Assembly: GCF_000702305.1 (NCBI RefSeq)
Contig: NZ_JNLC01000010.1
Coordinates: 124,001 to 188,000 of the forward strand
Source of the DNA: Allobosea sp. 117
GTDB lineage: Bacteria; Pseudomonadota; Alphaproteobacteria; Rhizobiales; Xanthobacteraceae
Reading direction: 5' to 3'
Length of the DNA stretch: 64,000 nucleotides
In this document: piece by piece, positions 8,346 to 18,400 of the stretch
How positions within the stretch are numbered: the first letter of the stretch is position 1
Layout: each line of letters starts with the position of its first letter
Notes under the pieces: model-generated
What the model was told of the DNA's origin: nothing
The model's input: only the letters and a program-made list of their open reading frames with translations
Databases searched by the model: none
Position numbers and translations under genes: made by a program

Positions 8346-11149
8346 GCGGCCTGTCCGACGAGCCGGGCGCGAGGGGCGCGGCGGCGCCGGTCGCGCGTCT
8401 CGAAGCGGTCAGCCTCGCCTATGGCAGGACGCAGGCGCTCGACGATATCCATCTGACGATACCGTCCGGACGGATGGTCGGCCTGATCGGCCCGGACGGC
8501 GTCGGCAAGTCGAGCCTCCTGTCGCTGCTCGCCGGCGCCCATGTGGTCCAGAAGGGGCGGGTCGAGGTCCTCGGCGGCGACATCGCCGATGCGACGCACC
8601 GGCGGCTCAGTTGCCCGCGCATCGCCTATATGCCGCAGGGGCTCGGCAAGAATCTCTATCCGACCCTCTCCGTGTTCGAGAATGTCGAGTTCTTCGCGCG
8701 CCTGTTCGGCCAGGACAGGGCGGAGCGGGAGCGGCGGATCGGCGAATTGCTGCGGGCCACGGGGCTTGATCCGTTCGCGGAGCGCCCCGCCGGCAAGTTG
8801 TCAGGCGGCATGAAGCAGAAGCTCGGCTTGTGCTGCGCGCTGATCCACGATCCCGATCTTCTGATCCTCGACGAGCCGACGACCGGCGTCGATCCGCTGT
8901 CGCGCCGGCAGTTCTGGGAGCTGATCGACGACATAAGGCGCGAGCGCCCCCGCATGAGCGTGATCGTGGCCACCGCCTATATGGAGGAGGCGCAGGGCTT
9001 CGACTGGCTCGTCGCCATGGATGGCGGACGCATCCTCGCAACCGGCACGCCGGCCGAGCTCCTGCAGCAGACCGGCACCGCCACGCTCGACGCGGCCTTC
9101 ATCGCTCTCCTGCCCGAGGAGCGGCGCCGCGGCCATCAGCAGGTGGTCATCCCGCCGCGACCGACGGGTGCGAATAACGACATCGCCATCGAGGCCGAGC
9201 ACCTCACCATGCGCTTCGGCACCTTCACGGCGGTCGACGACGTCAGTTTCCGCATTCCGCGCGGCGAGATCTTCGGCTTCCTCGGCTCCAATGGCTGCGG
9301 CAAGACCACCACCATGAAGATGCTGACGGGTCTGTTGCCGGCAACGGAGGGCGTCGCGCGCCTGTTCGGCCATGTGGTCGATCCGAACGACATCGAGGTG
9401 CGCCGGCGCGTCGGCTATATGAGCCAGGCCTTCTCGCTCTATTCCGAGCTGACGGTGCGGCAGAACTTCGACCTGCACGCCCGTCTGTTCCGCATGCCGC
9501 CGGCCACAATCCCCGCGCGCATCGACGAGATGGCCCGGCGCTTCGGCCTCGTGGAGGTCATGGACGCGCTGCCGGACGCCCTGCCGCTCGGCATCAGGCA
9601 GAGGCTGTCGCTCGCAGTCGCGATGATCCATGCGCCGGACATGCTGATCCTCGACGAGCCGACCTCGGGCGTCGATCCGATCGCCCGCGACGCCTTCTGG
9701 CAGATGCTGTCCGAGCTGTCCCGCAAGGACAATGTGACGATCTTCGTCTCCACCCACTTCATGAACGAGGCCGAGCTCTGCGACCGGATCTCGCTGATGC
9801 ATGCCGGCAAGGTGCTGGTCAGCGACACGCCCGCCGCGATCGTCGAGAAGCGCGCGACGCGTTCGCTCGAGGAGGCGTTCATCGCCTATCTGGAGGATGC
9901 GATCCGGGAGCAGCAGGTGCCCGCGCCGGCGGTTCAGCCGGGCGCGGCGGAGGCGGTCGCTGCGAAATCGGTGGCGGAGGCGCCTTCGTCGATCGCCCCG
10001 CCTTCGCAGCCACGCCGCTTCTTCGATCTGCGGCGCATGTTCGCCTACACGCGGCGGGAGACGCTCGAGCTGCGGCGCGATCCGATCCGCGCCACCCTTG
10101 CCATCCTCGGCAGCGTGATCCTGATGTTCGTGGTCGGCTACGGCATCAACATGGATGTCGAGAACCTTTCCTTCGCCGTGCTCGATCGCGACGACACGAC
10201 GCTGAGCCGGGACTACGCCCTGCAGATCGCCGGTTCGCGCTACTTCACCGAGAAGGCGCCGATCCGCGACTATGCCGATCTCGACCGGCGCATGCGCGAC
10301 GGCGAGCTCAGCCTCGCGATCGAGATACCGCCGGGCTTCGGGCGCGATGTCGCGCGCGGCCACAAGACGGTCGAGATCGCCGCTTGGATCGACGGCGCCA
10401 TGCCGACGCGGGCGGAGACCGTGCGCGGCTACGTGCAGGGCATGCATACCGCCTGGCTGACGCAGAAGGCGCGCGAGCTCTACGGCGACGCCGCCATCAT
10501 CGGCGATTTCCAGATCGCCATCCGCTACCGCTACAACCCCGGCATCGAAAGCCTGGTGGCGATCGTGCCGGCGGTCATACCGCTGCTGCTCATGATGATC
10601 CCGGCCATGCTCGCCGCGCTCAGCGTGGTGCGGGAGAAGGAGCTCGGCTCCATCATCAATTTCTACGTCACCCCGGTCACGCGGATGGAGTTCCTGGTCG
10701 GCAAGCAGATGCCCTATGTCGCGCTCGGCATGCTGAACTTCGTGATGCTGGTGGCGTTCGCGGTGTTCGCGTTCCGAGTGCCGTTCACCGGCAGCCTGCT
10801 CACCCTGAGCGTGGCCGCGCTGCTCTACGTCTTCGCCGCCACCGGTCTCGGGCTTCTGATCTCGACCTTCATGAGCAGCCAGATCGCCGCCATCTTCGGA
10901 ACCGCGCTCATCACGCTCATCCCGGCCGTGCAATATTCCGGCATGATCGATCCGGTCTCCTCGCTCGAGGGCGCCGGCGCTTTCATCGGGCAAATCTATC
11001 CGACCGCCTATTTCGTGACGATCGCGCGCGGCACCTTCTCGAAGGGGCTCGGCTTTCAGGATCTCGCGGGCAGCCTTGTTCCGCTGCTCATCGCCGGCCC
11101 CGTGCTGCTCGGCTGCGGCGCCGCCTTCCTCAGAAAGCAGGCGGCCTGA
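8342..11149 (+). CDS. ABC transporter, two ATPase domains fused to an ABC-2 permease (RbbA-like)
   Basis: A 935-residue fusion. ATPase domain 1 spans about residues 18-260, with Walker [10 protein letters not shown] near 50 and signature LSGGMKQK, Walker [14 protein letters not shown]. ATPase domain 2 spans about 280-515, with Walker [10 protein letters not shown] near 316. Its signature is degenerate (LPLGIRQR) but Walker B is intact. Residues 570-935 form an ABC-2 membrane domain with a large extracytoplasmic loop. E. coli RbbA has this same architecture and was reported as a ribosome-associated ATPase; with an HlyD protein upstream and a permease downstream, export is the simplest role. 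Substrate unknown. Confidence 0.92.
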   Translation: MSGLSDEPGARGAAAPVARLEAVSLAYGRTQALDDIHLTIPSGRMVGLIGPDGVGKSSLLSLLAGAHVVQKGRVEVLGGDIADATHRRLSCPRIAYMPQGLGKNLYPTLSVFENVEFFARLFGQDRAERERRIGELLRATGLDPFAERPAGKLSGGMKQKLGLCCALIHDPDLLILDEPTTGVDPLSRRQFWELIDDIRRERPRMSVIVATAYMEEAQGFDWLVAMDGGRILATGTPAELLQQTGTATLDAAFIALLPEERRRGHQQVVIPPRPTGANNDIAIEAEHLTMRFGTFTAVDDVSFRIPRGEIFGFLGSNGCGKTTTMKMLTGLLPATEGVARLFGHVVDPNDIEVRRRVGYMSQAFSLYSELTVRQNFDLHARLFRMPPATIPARIDEMARRFGLVEVMDALPDALPLGIRQRLSLAVAMIHAPDMLILDEPTSGVDPIARDAFWQMLSELSRKDNVTIFVSTHFMNEAELCDRISLMHAGKVLVSDTPAAIVEKRATRSLEEAFIAYLEDAIREQQVPAPAVQPGAAEAVAAKSVAEAPSSIAPPSQPRRFFDLRRMFAYTRRETLELRRDPIRATLAILGSVILMFVVGYGINMDVENLSFAVLDRDDTTLSRDYALQIAGSRYFTEKAPIRDYADLDRRMRDGELSLAIEIPPGFGRDVARGHKTVEIAAWIDGAMPTRAETVRGYVQGMHTAWLTQKARELYGDAAIIGDFQIAIRYRYNPGIESLVAIVPAVIPLLLMMIPAMLAALSVVREKELGSIINFYVTPVTRMEFLVGKQMPYVALGMLNFVMLVAFAVFAFRVPFTGSLLTLSVAALLYVFAATGLGLLISTFMSSQIAAIFGTALITLIPAVQYSGMIDPVSSLEGAGAFIGQIYPTAYFVTIARGTFSKGLGFQDLAGSLVPLLIAGPVLLGCGAAFLRKQAA

Positions 11150-11151
11150 CC

Positions 11152-12264
11152 ATGCGCGTTGCCAATGTGGTTGAGCTCGGGATCAAGGAACTGCGCGGCC
11201 TGTGGCGCGATCCCATGCTGCTGGTGCTGATCGTCTATTCCTTCACCGTGTCGATCTACACCGCGTCGACGGCGATGCCGGAAACCCTCAACCGGGCGGC
11301 GATCGGCATCGTCGACGAGGACCAGTCGCCGGTCTCCGCGCGCATCGTCACCGCGTTCTATCCGCCCTATTTTTCGGTGCCGAGCCTCATCTCGCAGCAT
11401 GAGATGGACCGGCGGATGGACGCCGGGCTCGACACCTTCGCGCTCGATATCCCGCCGAACTTCCAGCGCGATCTTCTCGCCGGCCGATCGCCGACCATCC
11501 AGCTCAACGTCGACGCCACGCGGATGTCGCAGGCCTTTTCCGGCGGCGGCTACGTCCAGTCCATCGTTTCCGGAGAGGTGAGCGAGTTCCTCAACCACTA
11601 TCGCGGCGACAGCGCCGTGCCGGTCAGCCTGGTTCTGAGGTCGCGCTTCAATCAGGAGCTCAACAAGGGCTGGTTCGGCGCGGTGACCAACGTGATCTCG
11701 TCGATCACCATGCTGGCCATCGTCCTCACCGGCGCGGCGCTGATCCGGGAGCGCGAGCACGGCACGATCGAGCATCTCCTCGTCATGCCGGTCACGCCGA
11801 CCGAGATCATGGTGAGCAAGGTCTGGTCGATGGGGCTGGTGGTGCTCGTCGCGTCCGCCGTGTCGCTGATCTTCGTGGTGCAGGGAGCGCTGCATGTGCC
11901 GATCAACGGCTCGCTGACCCTGTTCCTGTTCGGCGCGGCGCTGCACCTCTTCGCGACCACCTGCATGGGCATCTTCCTGGCGACGGTCGCCGGCTCGATG
12001 CCGCAATTCGGGCTGCTGCTGATGCTCGTGCTGCTGCCCCTGCAGGTGCTGTCCGGCGGCACCACGCCGCGCGAGAGCATGCCGCAGATCATTCAGGACA
12101 TCATGCTGGCGGCGCCGAACACGCATTTCGTCATGCTGGCGCAGGCCATATTGTTCCGCGGCGCCGGGCTCGATGTGGTCTGGCCGCAATTCCTCGCGCT
12201 GCTGGTCATAGCGAGCGTGCTGTTCTTCTTCTCGCTTCGCCGCTTCAGGAAGTTCCTGCGCTAG
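11152..12264 (+). CDS. ABC-2 type transporter permease (YhhJ-like)
   Basis: A 370-residue inner-membrane permease that probably forms the second membrane half of the exporter encoded just upstream. An N-terminal helix (PMLLVLIVYSFTVSIY) is followed by a periplasmic loop of about 130 residues, then five hydrophobic segments from about residue 178. Between the helices is the ABC-2 hallmark region REREHGTIEHLLVMPVTPTEI. The ATG begins 2 bp after the preceding stop. The longer open frame that starts inside the upstream gene is an overlap artefact. Confidence 0.92.
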   Translation: MRVANVVELGIKELRGLWRDPMLLVLIVYSFTVSIYTASTAMPETLNRAAIGIVDEDQSPVSARIVTAFYPPYFSVPSLISQHEMDRRMDAGLDTFALDIPPNFQRDLLAGRSPTIQLNVDATRMSQAFSGGGYVQSIVSGEVSEFLNHYRGDSAVPVSLVLRSRFNQELNKGWFGAVTNVISSITMLAIVLTGAALIREREHGTIEHLLVMPVTPTEIMVSKVWSMGLVVLVASAVSLIFVVQGALHVPINGSLTLFLFGAALHLFATTCMGIFLATVAGSMPQFGLLLMLVLLPLQVLSGGTTPRESMPQIIQDIMLAAPNTHFVMLAQAILFRGAGLDVVWPQFLALLVIASVLFFFSLRRFRKFLR

Positions 12265-12392
12265 GCCGTCGGGCATCCGTACCGCGATGCGCCTTCGGTC
12301 GCGGCGCTTACCGGCCCGTGTCGGGAGACATGCCGGCGTTTCGTTCGCTGCTTCCCCTCAGGCGCCGGAAAGGCGGTCGGCCCGGAAAACAC

Positions 12393-12418
12393 AAACACCG
12401 CGCGGGCGGGCCGCGCGG
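12393..12418 (-). terminator. Intrinsic terminator of the autotransporter gene
   Basis: CCGCGCGG at 12398-12405 and 12411-12418 form an 8-bp GC stem with a 5-base loop. On the minus strand it is followed by the T-rich run TGTTTGTGTTTT. It begins about 45 bp beyond the autotransporter stop codon. Confidence 0.65.
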
Positions 12419-12461
12419 CGTTCGGGAGTTCTGCTCGCAAGCCGCTCTTAGGCGGCAGTCG

Positions 12462-15400
12462 TCACCACTGGTAGCGCACGCCCAACTGCGCGGCGCCGGC
12501 GGTGTAGTCGTTGTTGAACTTGACGCTGCCATTGGCGAAGGCGGAGAGCCCGTTGGTCCGGCCGAACCAGTTGAGGCTGCCGGTGAACTCGCCGAAGGCG
12601 CCGCCGAAGTCGTCCACCGCCGTGAAGGGCGCGCCGGGGTTGATGATCAGGGCGGTGTTGTCGCCGTCGAATTCGTACCAGAGGCGGGCGGTACCGGAGG
12701 CCTCGACCCAGTAGGCGTCGGACTCGTAGAGATTGCCGCCGACCCGCAGGCCGAGGCTCGCCCGGGTGCTCTCGCCGTCGAAGCTCACATCGGTGTCGGT
12801 GATGCCCTTCAGGTTGCCCATGTCGACGGTGGCATAGGAGAAGGTGGCGACCGGCTCGACGAAGGATTTGTTGCCCATGTCGAAGCGGTAGCCGCTGTCG
12901 ATGGTGAAGCCGTAGGTGTTGCTGTCGACCTTCTCGCCCGTGTAGTCGATGTTGGCCAGCGACGGAACGTTGTAGTCCAGCTTCAGAATGTCGGCCTTGG
13001 CCAGCGCGTCGATGAAGAACCCGCCATTGATGTAGGTGCCGTAGAGGCCGACCGTGCCGCCGGTATAGGCGCCGGAGGTCTCGGAGGCCTTGAAGTTCAG
13101 GCTGGACGAGATGTAGCCGGCCATCACGCCGAACATCCAGGTGGAGGTGTCGGTGGTCTTGCCGAGGTCGATACCGCCGATCAGGCCGTAGGTGTGCTGG
13201 TTGTAGCTGGTGTCGTAGGTGTAGGTGCCGTTCATGATCTGGTAGGTCGAGCTGGCCTCACGGTCGGCCCAGCTGCCCAGCGCCTTCATCCACACGCCCG
13301 GCCCGTCGATGCCCTTCTGGACGAGCGGCGGCGCCTTCACGATGCCGGCGTCCTTGGTGACGATGGTGGCGCCCGGCACGATGGTCGGGTTGATCAGCAC
13401 GCTGCGCAGGTCGGCCTGGCGGTCGAGCCAGAGGCCGGAGGTCTCATACCAGATGTTCTGCGCGCCGGTGACGAAGACCGGCATCTCGAACACCTCGTGG
13501 TCGGGCACGCCGACCAGGAAGACGTCGTTGGTCAGGCCGCCGTCGAGGCTGCCGACCAGGATGTCGTAGAAGAACAGGCCCTTCTCCAGCACGCCGCCGA
13601 ACTTCGAATCCCAGTTCGGGGTGTCCGGCGAGATCAGGAAGCTCGGCGTCGCGCCGTTCGGGTCGTTCTTGCCGATGGTGGCGCCGTTCTGGATCTGGAC
13701 GACCAGGATGCCGTCCGGGTTGAACGCGCCCACGCCGCCGGCGTTCTTGTCGGCGATGAAGATCTCGGTCTGGCCGAGGGTGACCAGCGTGTCGTTGGAG
13801 ACCGGATTGCCGTTGACGTCGAGGCCGCCGATGACCAGGCGGTCGGCCGTCGTACCCGGGCCGCCGAGATAGGCGTCGACCTCGAGCCGGCTGTTGCCCG
13901 GCGTGCCGAGCGGCCCGGCGGTGATCGCCTGGAACACGCCGCTCGTAAAGGTGATGTCGCGCGGCGCGGTCATGCCGAGCGTATCGCCGTCGATCATGGT
14001 GAGCGTGCCGGCCTGCAGCCCCGCGCCGTCGCCGTTCTGGAAGGTCTCGAGGCCCTGGAACGAGGTGTTCTCGGCGAGGCCGCCCTGCATGGCGGTGACG
14101 GTGCGGCCGACATTGTTCACGAGGTCGTTGCCGCCGCCGAAATAGTTCTCGCCGACGGTCACCCAGGTGTTCGAGCTGAAGTTGTTCAGCACGTCGTTCT
14201 GGTTGCTCATCGACACGAGGCCGAACAGCGTGCCGTAATTGTTGACCGTCGTCGCTCCGCCCGTCGCGTTGATGGCGGCGTCGCTCGCCGCGGCGATCGG
14301 GCTGGTCCGGAAATAGGACCAGGAGGTGACCAGCGAACCGGCGCTGATGTTGAACACCGCGCTGTTGGTGCTGGCGATCGAGACGACCGCGTCGCCGAAG
14401 CCTTGCCCGGAGCCGAGCGCCGTCGAATTGGCGTTCAGGTTGATCGTGGCGTTGGTCGAGCCGGTGACGTTTATCGCCTTGCCGCTGTTCGTGTTGTCGG
14501 TGTCGCCGGCCACCAGGCTCGACGCGCCGATGTCGATCAGCACGTTGTCGACCGCGCTCGCCACCACGGCCTCGTCGCCGGCGCGGGTCGTGGTCGAGGT
14601 GCCGAGCAGCACGGTGGTGGAGGAGCTGCGCGCCTCGTTGAGGGCGGTCACGCCGTCACGCCCGGCCTGCACCGAGGTGTTGTTGCCGACCGTCACGTTG
14701 ACGTCGCCGAACAGGCTGCCATTCGAGGTGAATATGCCGTCCCGGCCCGCCTGGATGGTCGCCTGCTGGCCGACGGTGACGTTGATGCCGCCCGTCCCCA
14801 GCCCGTCCTTGGTGGCGGCGATGCCGTCGCGCCCGGCCGTGATCGAGCGGAAGGGCGCGAAATTGACGTCGATCCGCCCGGTGCCGTTCGCCGACTCGAT
14901 GTTGATGCCGCTCCGGCCGGCGGTGATGGACTGCGTGCTGACGACACGCACATTGCCGTTGCTGCCGAGTTGGCTGACGTTGATGCCGGTGGTGCCGGCC
15001 TCGATCGTGGCATTCGTCAGGATGTTCACATTACCGTCGCTGAACGCCTTGGTCGCGGTGATGCCGAAGTCGGAAGCGTTGATCTGGCCCTGCGTCGTGG
15101 TGACGATGGAGACGTCGCCCGAGCCCTGCAGCCCGGTGAACTGGATGCCGCTGGCGCCCGTGGCCGCGGCCGACAGGCCGCCGATGGCCGCGTTCACGTC
15201 GATGGTGGTGTCGCCGTCGCCGTTCTTCACCGACAGGATGCCGGTGCCGTCCGAGCGGATCCGGCCGTCGACGTCGATGTCGATATTGCCGGTGCCGGCG
15301 ATGCTGGTGCCCATCACGCCGGTGGTGTTGGCGTCGACCGGGGCGTTGATGTCGACAAAGATGTTGCCGTTGCCCTGGACGATCGCGCCGGCGCCGGTGT

Positions 15401-18400
15401 CGGGCGCACCGTCGATCGCCGCGTTGACAATCAGCGTCGCGTCGCCGTTCTCGGTGGTGACGCCAGCGCCGAAATCGCCGTGAGCGGTGATCAGGTTGTT
15501 GGTGGTGGCGGTCGCCGAGCCGCCCGTATTGATGGCGAGCAGGCCGGATTCGCCGGCGATGATGCGGGCATCGCTGAGCACGGTGACAACGCCGCCGCTG
15601 CCCTTGTCCTGCGAGGCGATGACGCCGTTCTCGCCGGCGTCGATGACGGTGTTGGGGCCGAGATAGACGTCGACGCCGCCGAAATTGCCCTCGCGGGCGG
15701 CGACGAGGCCGTTCCTGCCGGCGAAGATGCTGCCGAGGATGTCGACGTCGGACATGCCGCCGGCCGGGCTGGTGGCGATCGCGGCGACGCCGTTGCCGGC
15801 CGAGCGCACGACACCGGTGGTTGCGCCGTCGCCCTGGTTGAGCGCCAGCGTGATGTCGGCGGTGCCGGTGGTGCTGAGCGAGAGCGCGAGCACGCCCGCC
15901 TCATCGTCGGCGATGCCGTCCGAGGTCACGCTGGAGGTGCCGGCGAGCGTCGCCGTCAGGATGGTGTTGCCGCTGTTCTGGCCGGCCTCCGATTCGGAGG
16001 AGGCGACCAGCTTGACGCCGGAGAGGGTCGCGTCGACCGCGCCGTTCAGGGTGAAGTCGACGGTGGTCGCGGCCGGCGCCGGGATGCTGGGGCCGGCCGG
16101 GCCCGGGGTGGAATCGGGATAGGGGTTCGAGGTGGCGGCCGCGACGGTGATGCCGTCGCCGTTCATCGCCGTCGTGCTGCCGTCGAACACCGCGGTGATG
16201 CCGCCCTCGTAGCCGGCCTTGGCGATACGGGCGCCGTTGCCGTTGGTGCCGACGATGGTGTCGTTCGAGAGAACCGAGACGTTGCCATACTCGTTGACGA
16301 CCAGCAGGCCGTCGGCCGAGCCGGTGAGCGTTGCGCCGGTGCTCTGATAGCTGCTCATGCCGGTCTGGCCGGCGACGGTGACGGCGCTGAGCACGCCGGA
16401 TATCTGCGTGCCCACGCCGGTGCTGAGATAGCCGGCGCTGCCGCCGGAGGAGGCGACCACGATGCCGTTGGAATCGGGCTCGACCGCGTCGACGAGGGCG
16501 GTCGCCGTGCTGACATAGGTCGCGCTGCCCGTGCCATCCAGCGTGGTGATCAGGATGCCGGCCTGGGCGCCGGAGATGTCGGAACCGGCCGTGCTCACAT
16601 AGCTCGCCGATCCGCGCGTCGAGACGACGGTGATGCCGCCGGAATCCGTGTTGGTGGCCGTCACCTGGGTGAAGGCCGTGCTGAGATAGCTGGCGTCGCC
16701 GGTCGAGAGCGGCAGCGCTGGATCGGTCGTCGAATCCGTGGCGAGCACCGCGATGCCGGCGGCGTTGGTGCCGGCGGCGGTGACATTGGTGATGCCGCTG
16801 CTCAAGTAGATCGCGTCGCCGGCGCCGCCGGTGACGCTCACCAGAATGCCGGCGCCGTCGCTCTGGTTCGCCGAGGCGGTGGTGTTGCCGGTGTTGGTGT
16901 AGCTGGCATTGCCGCCGGCGTCGGTCACCGCGACCAGGATGCCGGCCCGCGCGCCGCTGGCCTGCGCCGTGGCGCCGTTGTTGTTCTGGTAGGTCGCCGT
17001 GCCGCGCGCCGACGTCACGAGGATGCCGGCCGATCCGGTGTTGGTCGCGGTGGCCTGGGTGAAGGCCGTGCTGATGTAGCTGGCGTCGCCGGTCGAGAGC
17101 GGCAGCAGGGGATCGGTGGAGTCGGCGGCGGAGACGAGGATGCCGGCCGAATTGATGCCGGTGGCGGTGGTGGTGGTCGAGCCGCTGCTGGTGTAGAGCG
17201 CGTCGCTCGCGCCGCCGCTGACGCTCACCAGAATGCCGGCGCCCTTGGTCTCGAGCGCGCTGGCGGTGGTGGTGCCGGTGTTGGTGTAGCTGGCGTTGCC
17301 GCCGGCGTCGGTCACCGCGACCAGGATGCCGGCCCGTCCGCCATGTGCTTCGGCGGTCGCGCTGTTGTTGTTCTGGTAGGTCGCCGCGCCGCGCGCGGAG
17401 GAGACCAGTATGCCGGCCGAGCCGGTGTTGGTGGCGGAGGCGAAGGTCGAGGCGGTGCTTGTGTAGCTGGCGTCGCCGGTCGAATCCGGGAGCAGCGGAT
17501 CGGTCGAATCGGCGGCGGTGACGAGGATGCCGGCCGAGTTGGTGCCCGTGGCGGTCGCCGTCGTGGAGCCGCTGCTGGTGTAGAGCGCGTCGCTGGCGCC
17601 GCCGCTGACGCTCACCAGGATGCCGGCGCCCTTGGTCTCGTTCGCCGAGGCGGTGGTGGCGCCAGTATTGGTGTAGCTGGCATTGCCGCCGGCGTCGGTC
17701 ACCGCGACCAGGATGCCGGCCCGCGCGCCGCTGGCGAAAGCCATGGCGCCGTTGTTGTTCTGGTAGGTCGCCGCACCCCGCGCCGACGAGACCAGGATGC
17801 CGGCCGATCCGCCATTGGTGGCCACGGCCTGGGTGAAGGCCGTGCTGAGATAGCTGGCGTCGCCGGTCGAATCCGGCAGCGCCGGGTTGGTCGTCGAATC
17901 GGCGGCGGAGACGAGGATACCGGCCGAGTTGATGCCGCTGGCGACCGCGGTTGTGGAGCCGCTGCTGGTGTAGAGCGCATCGCTGGGACCACCGGCCACG
18001 CTCACCAGTATGCCGGCGCCCTTGGCCTCGGTCGCGGATGCGACGGTGGTGCCGGTGTTGGTGTAGCTGGCATTGCCGCCGGCGTCGGTGACGGTGACCA
18101 GGATGCCGGCCCGCGCGCCGCTGGCCTGCGCCGTGGCGGCGCCGTTGTTCTGGTAGGTCGCGGTGCCGCGCGCCGACGAGACCAGGATGCCGGCCGAGCC
18201 GGTGTTGGTCGCGGTGGCATTGGTGAAGGCCGAGCTGATGTAGCTGGCGTTGCCGGTCGAATCCGGCAGCGCCGGATTGGTCGTCGAATCGGCGGCGGAG
18301 ACCAGGATGCCGGCCGAGTTGATGCCGGTGGCGGTCGCCGTGGTGGAGCCGCTGCTGGTGTAGCTGGCGCTGCCCGCGCCGCCGGCCACGCTCACCAGGA

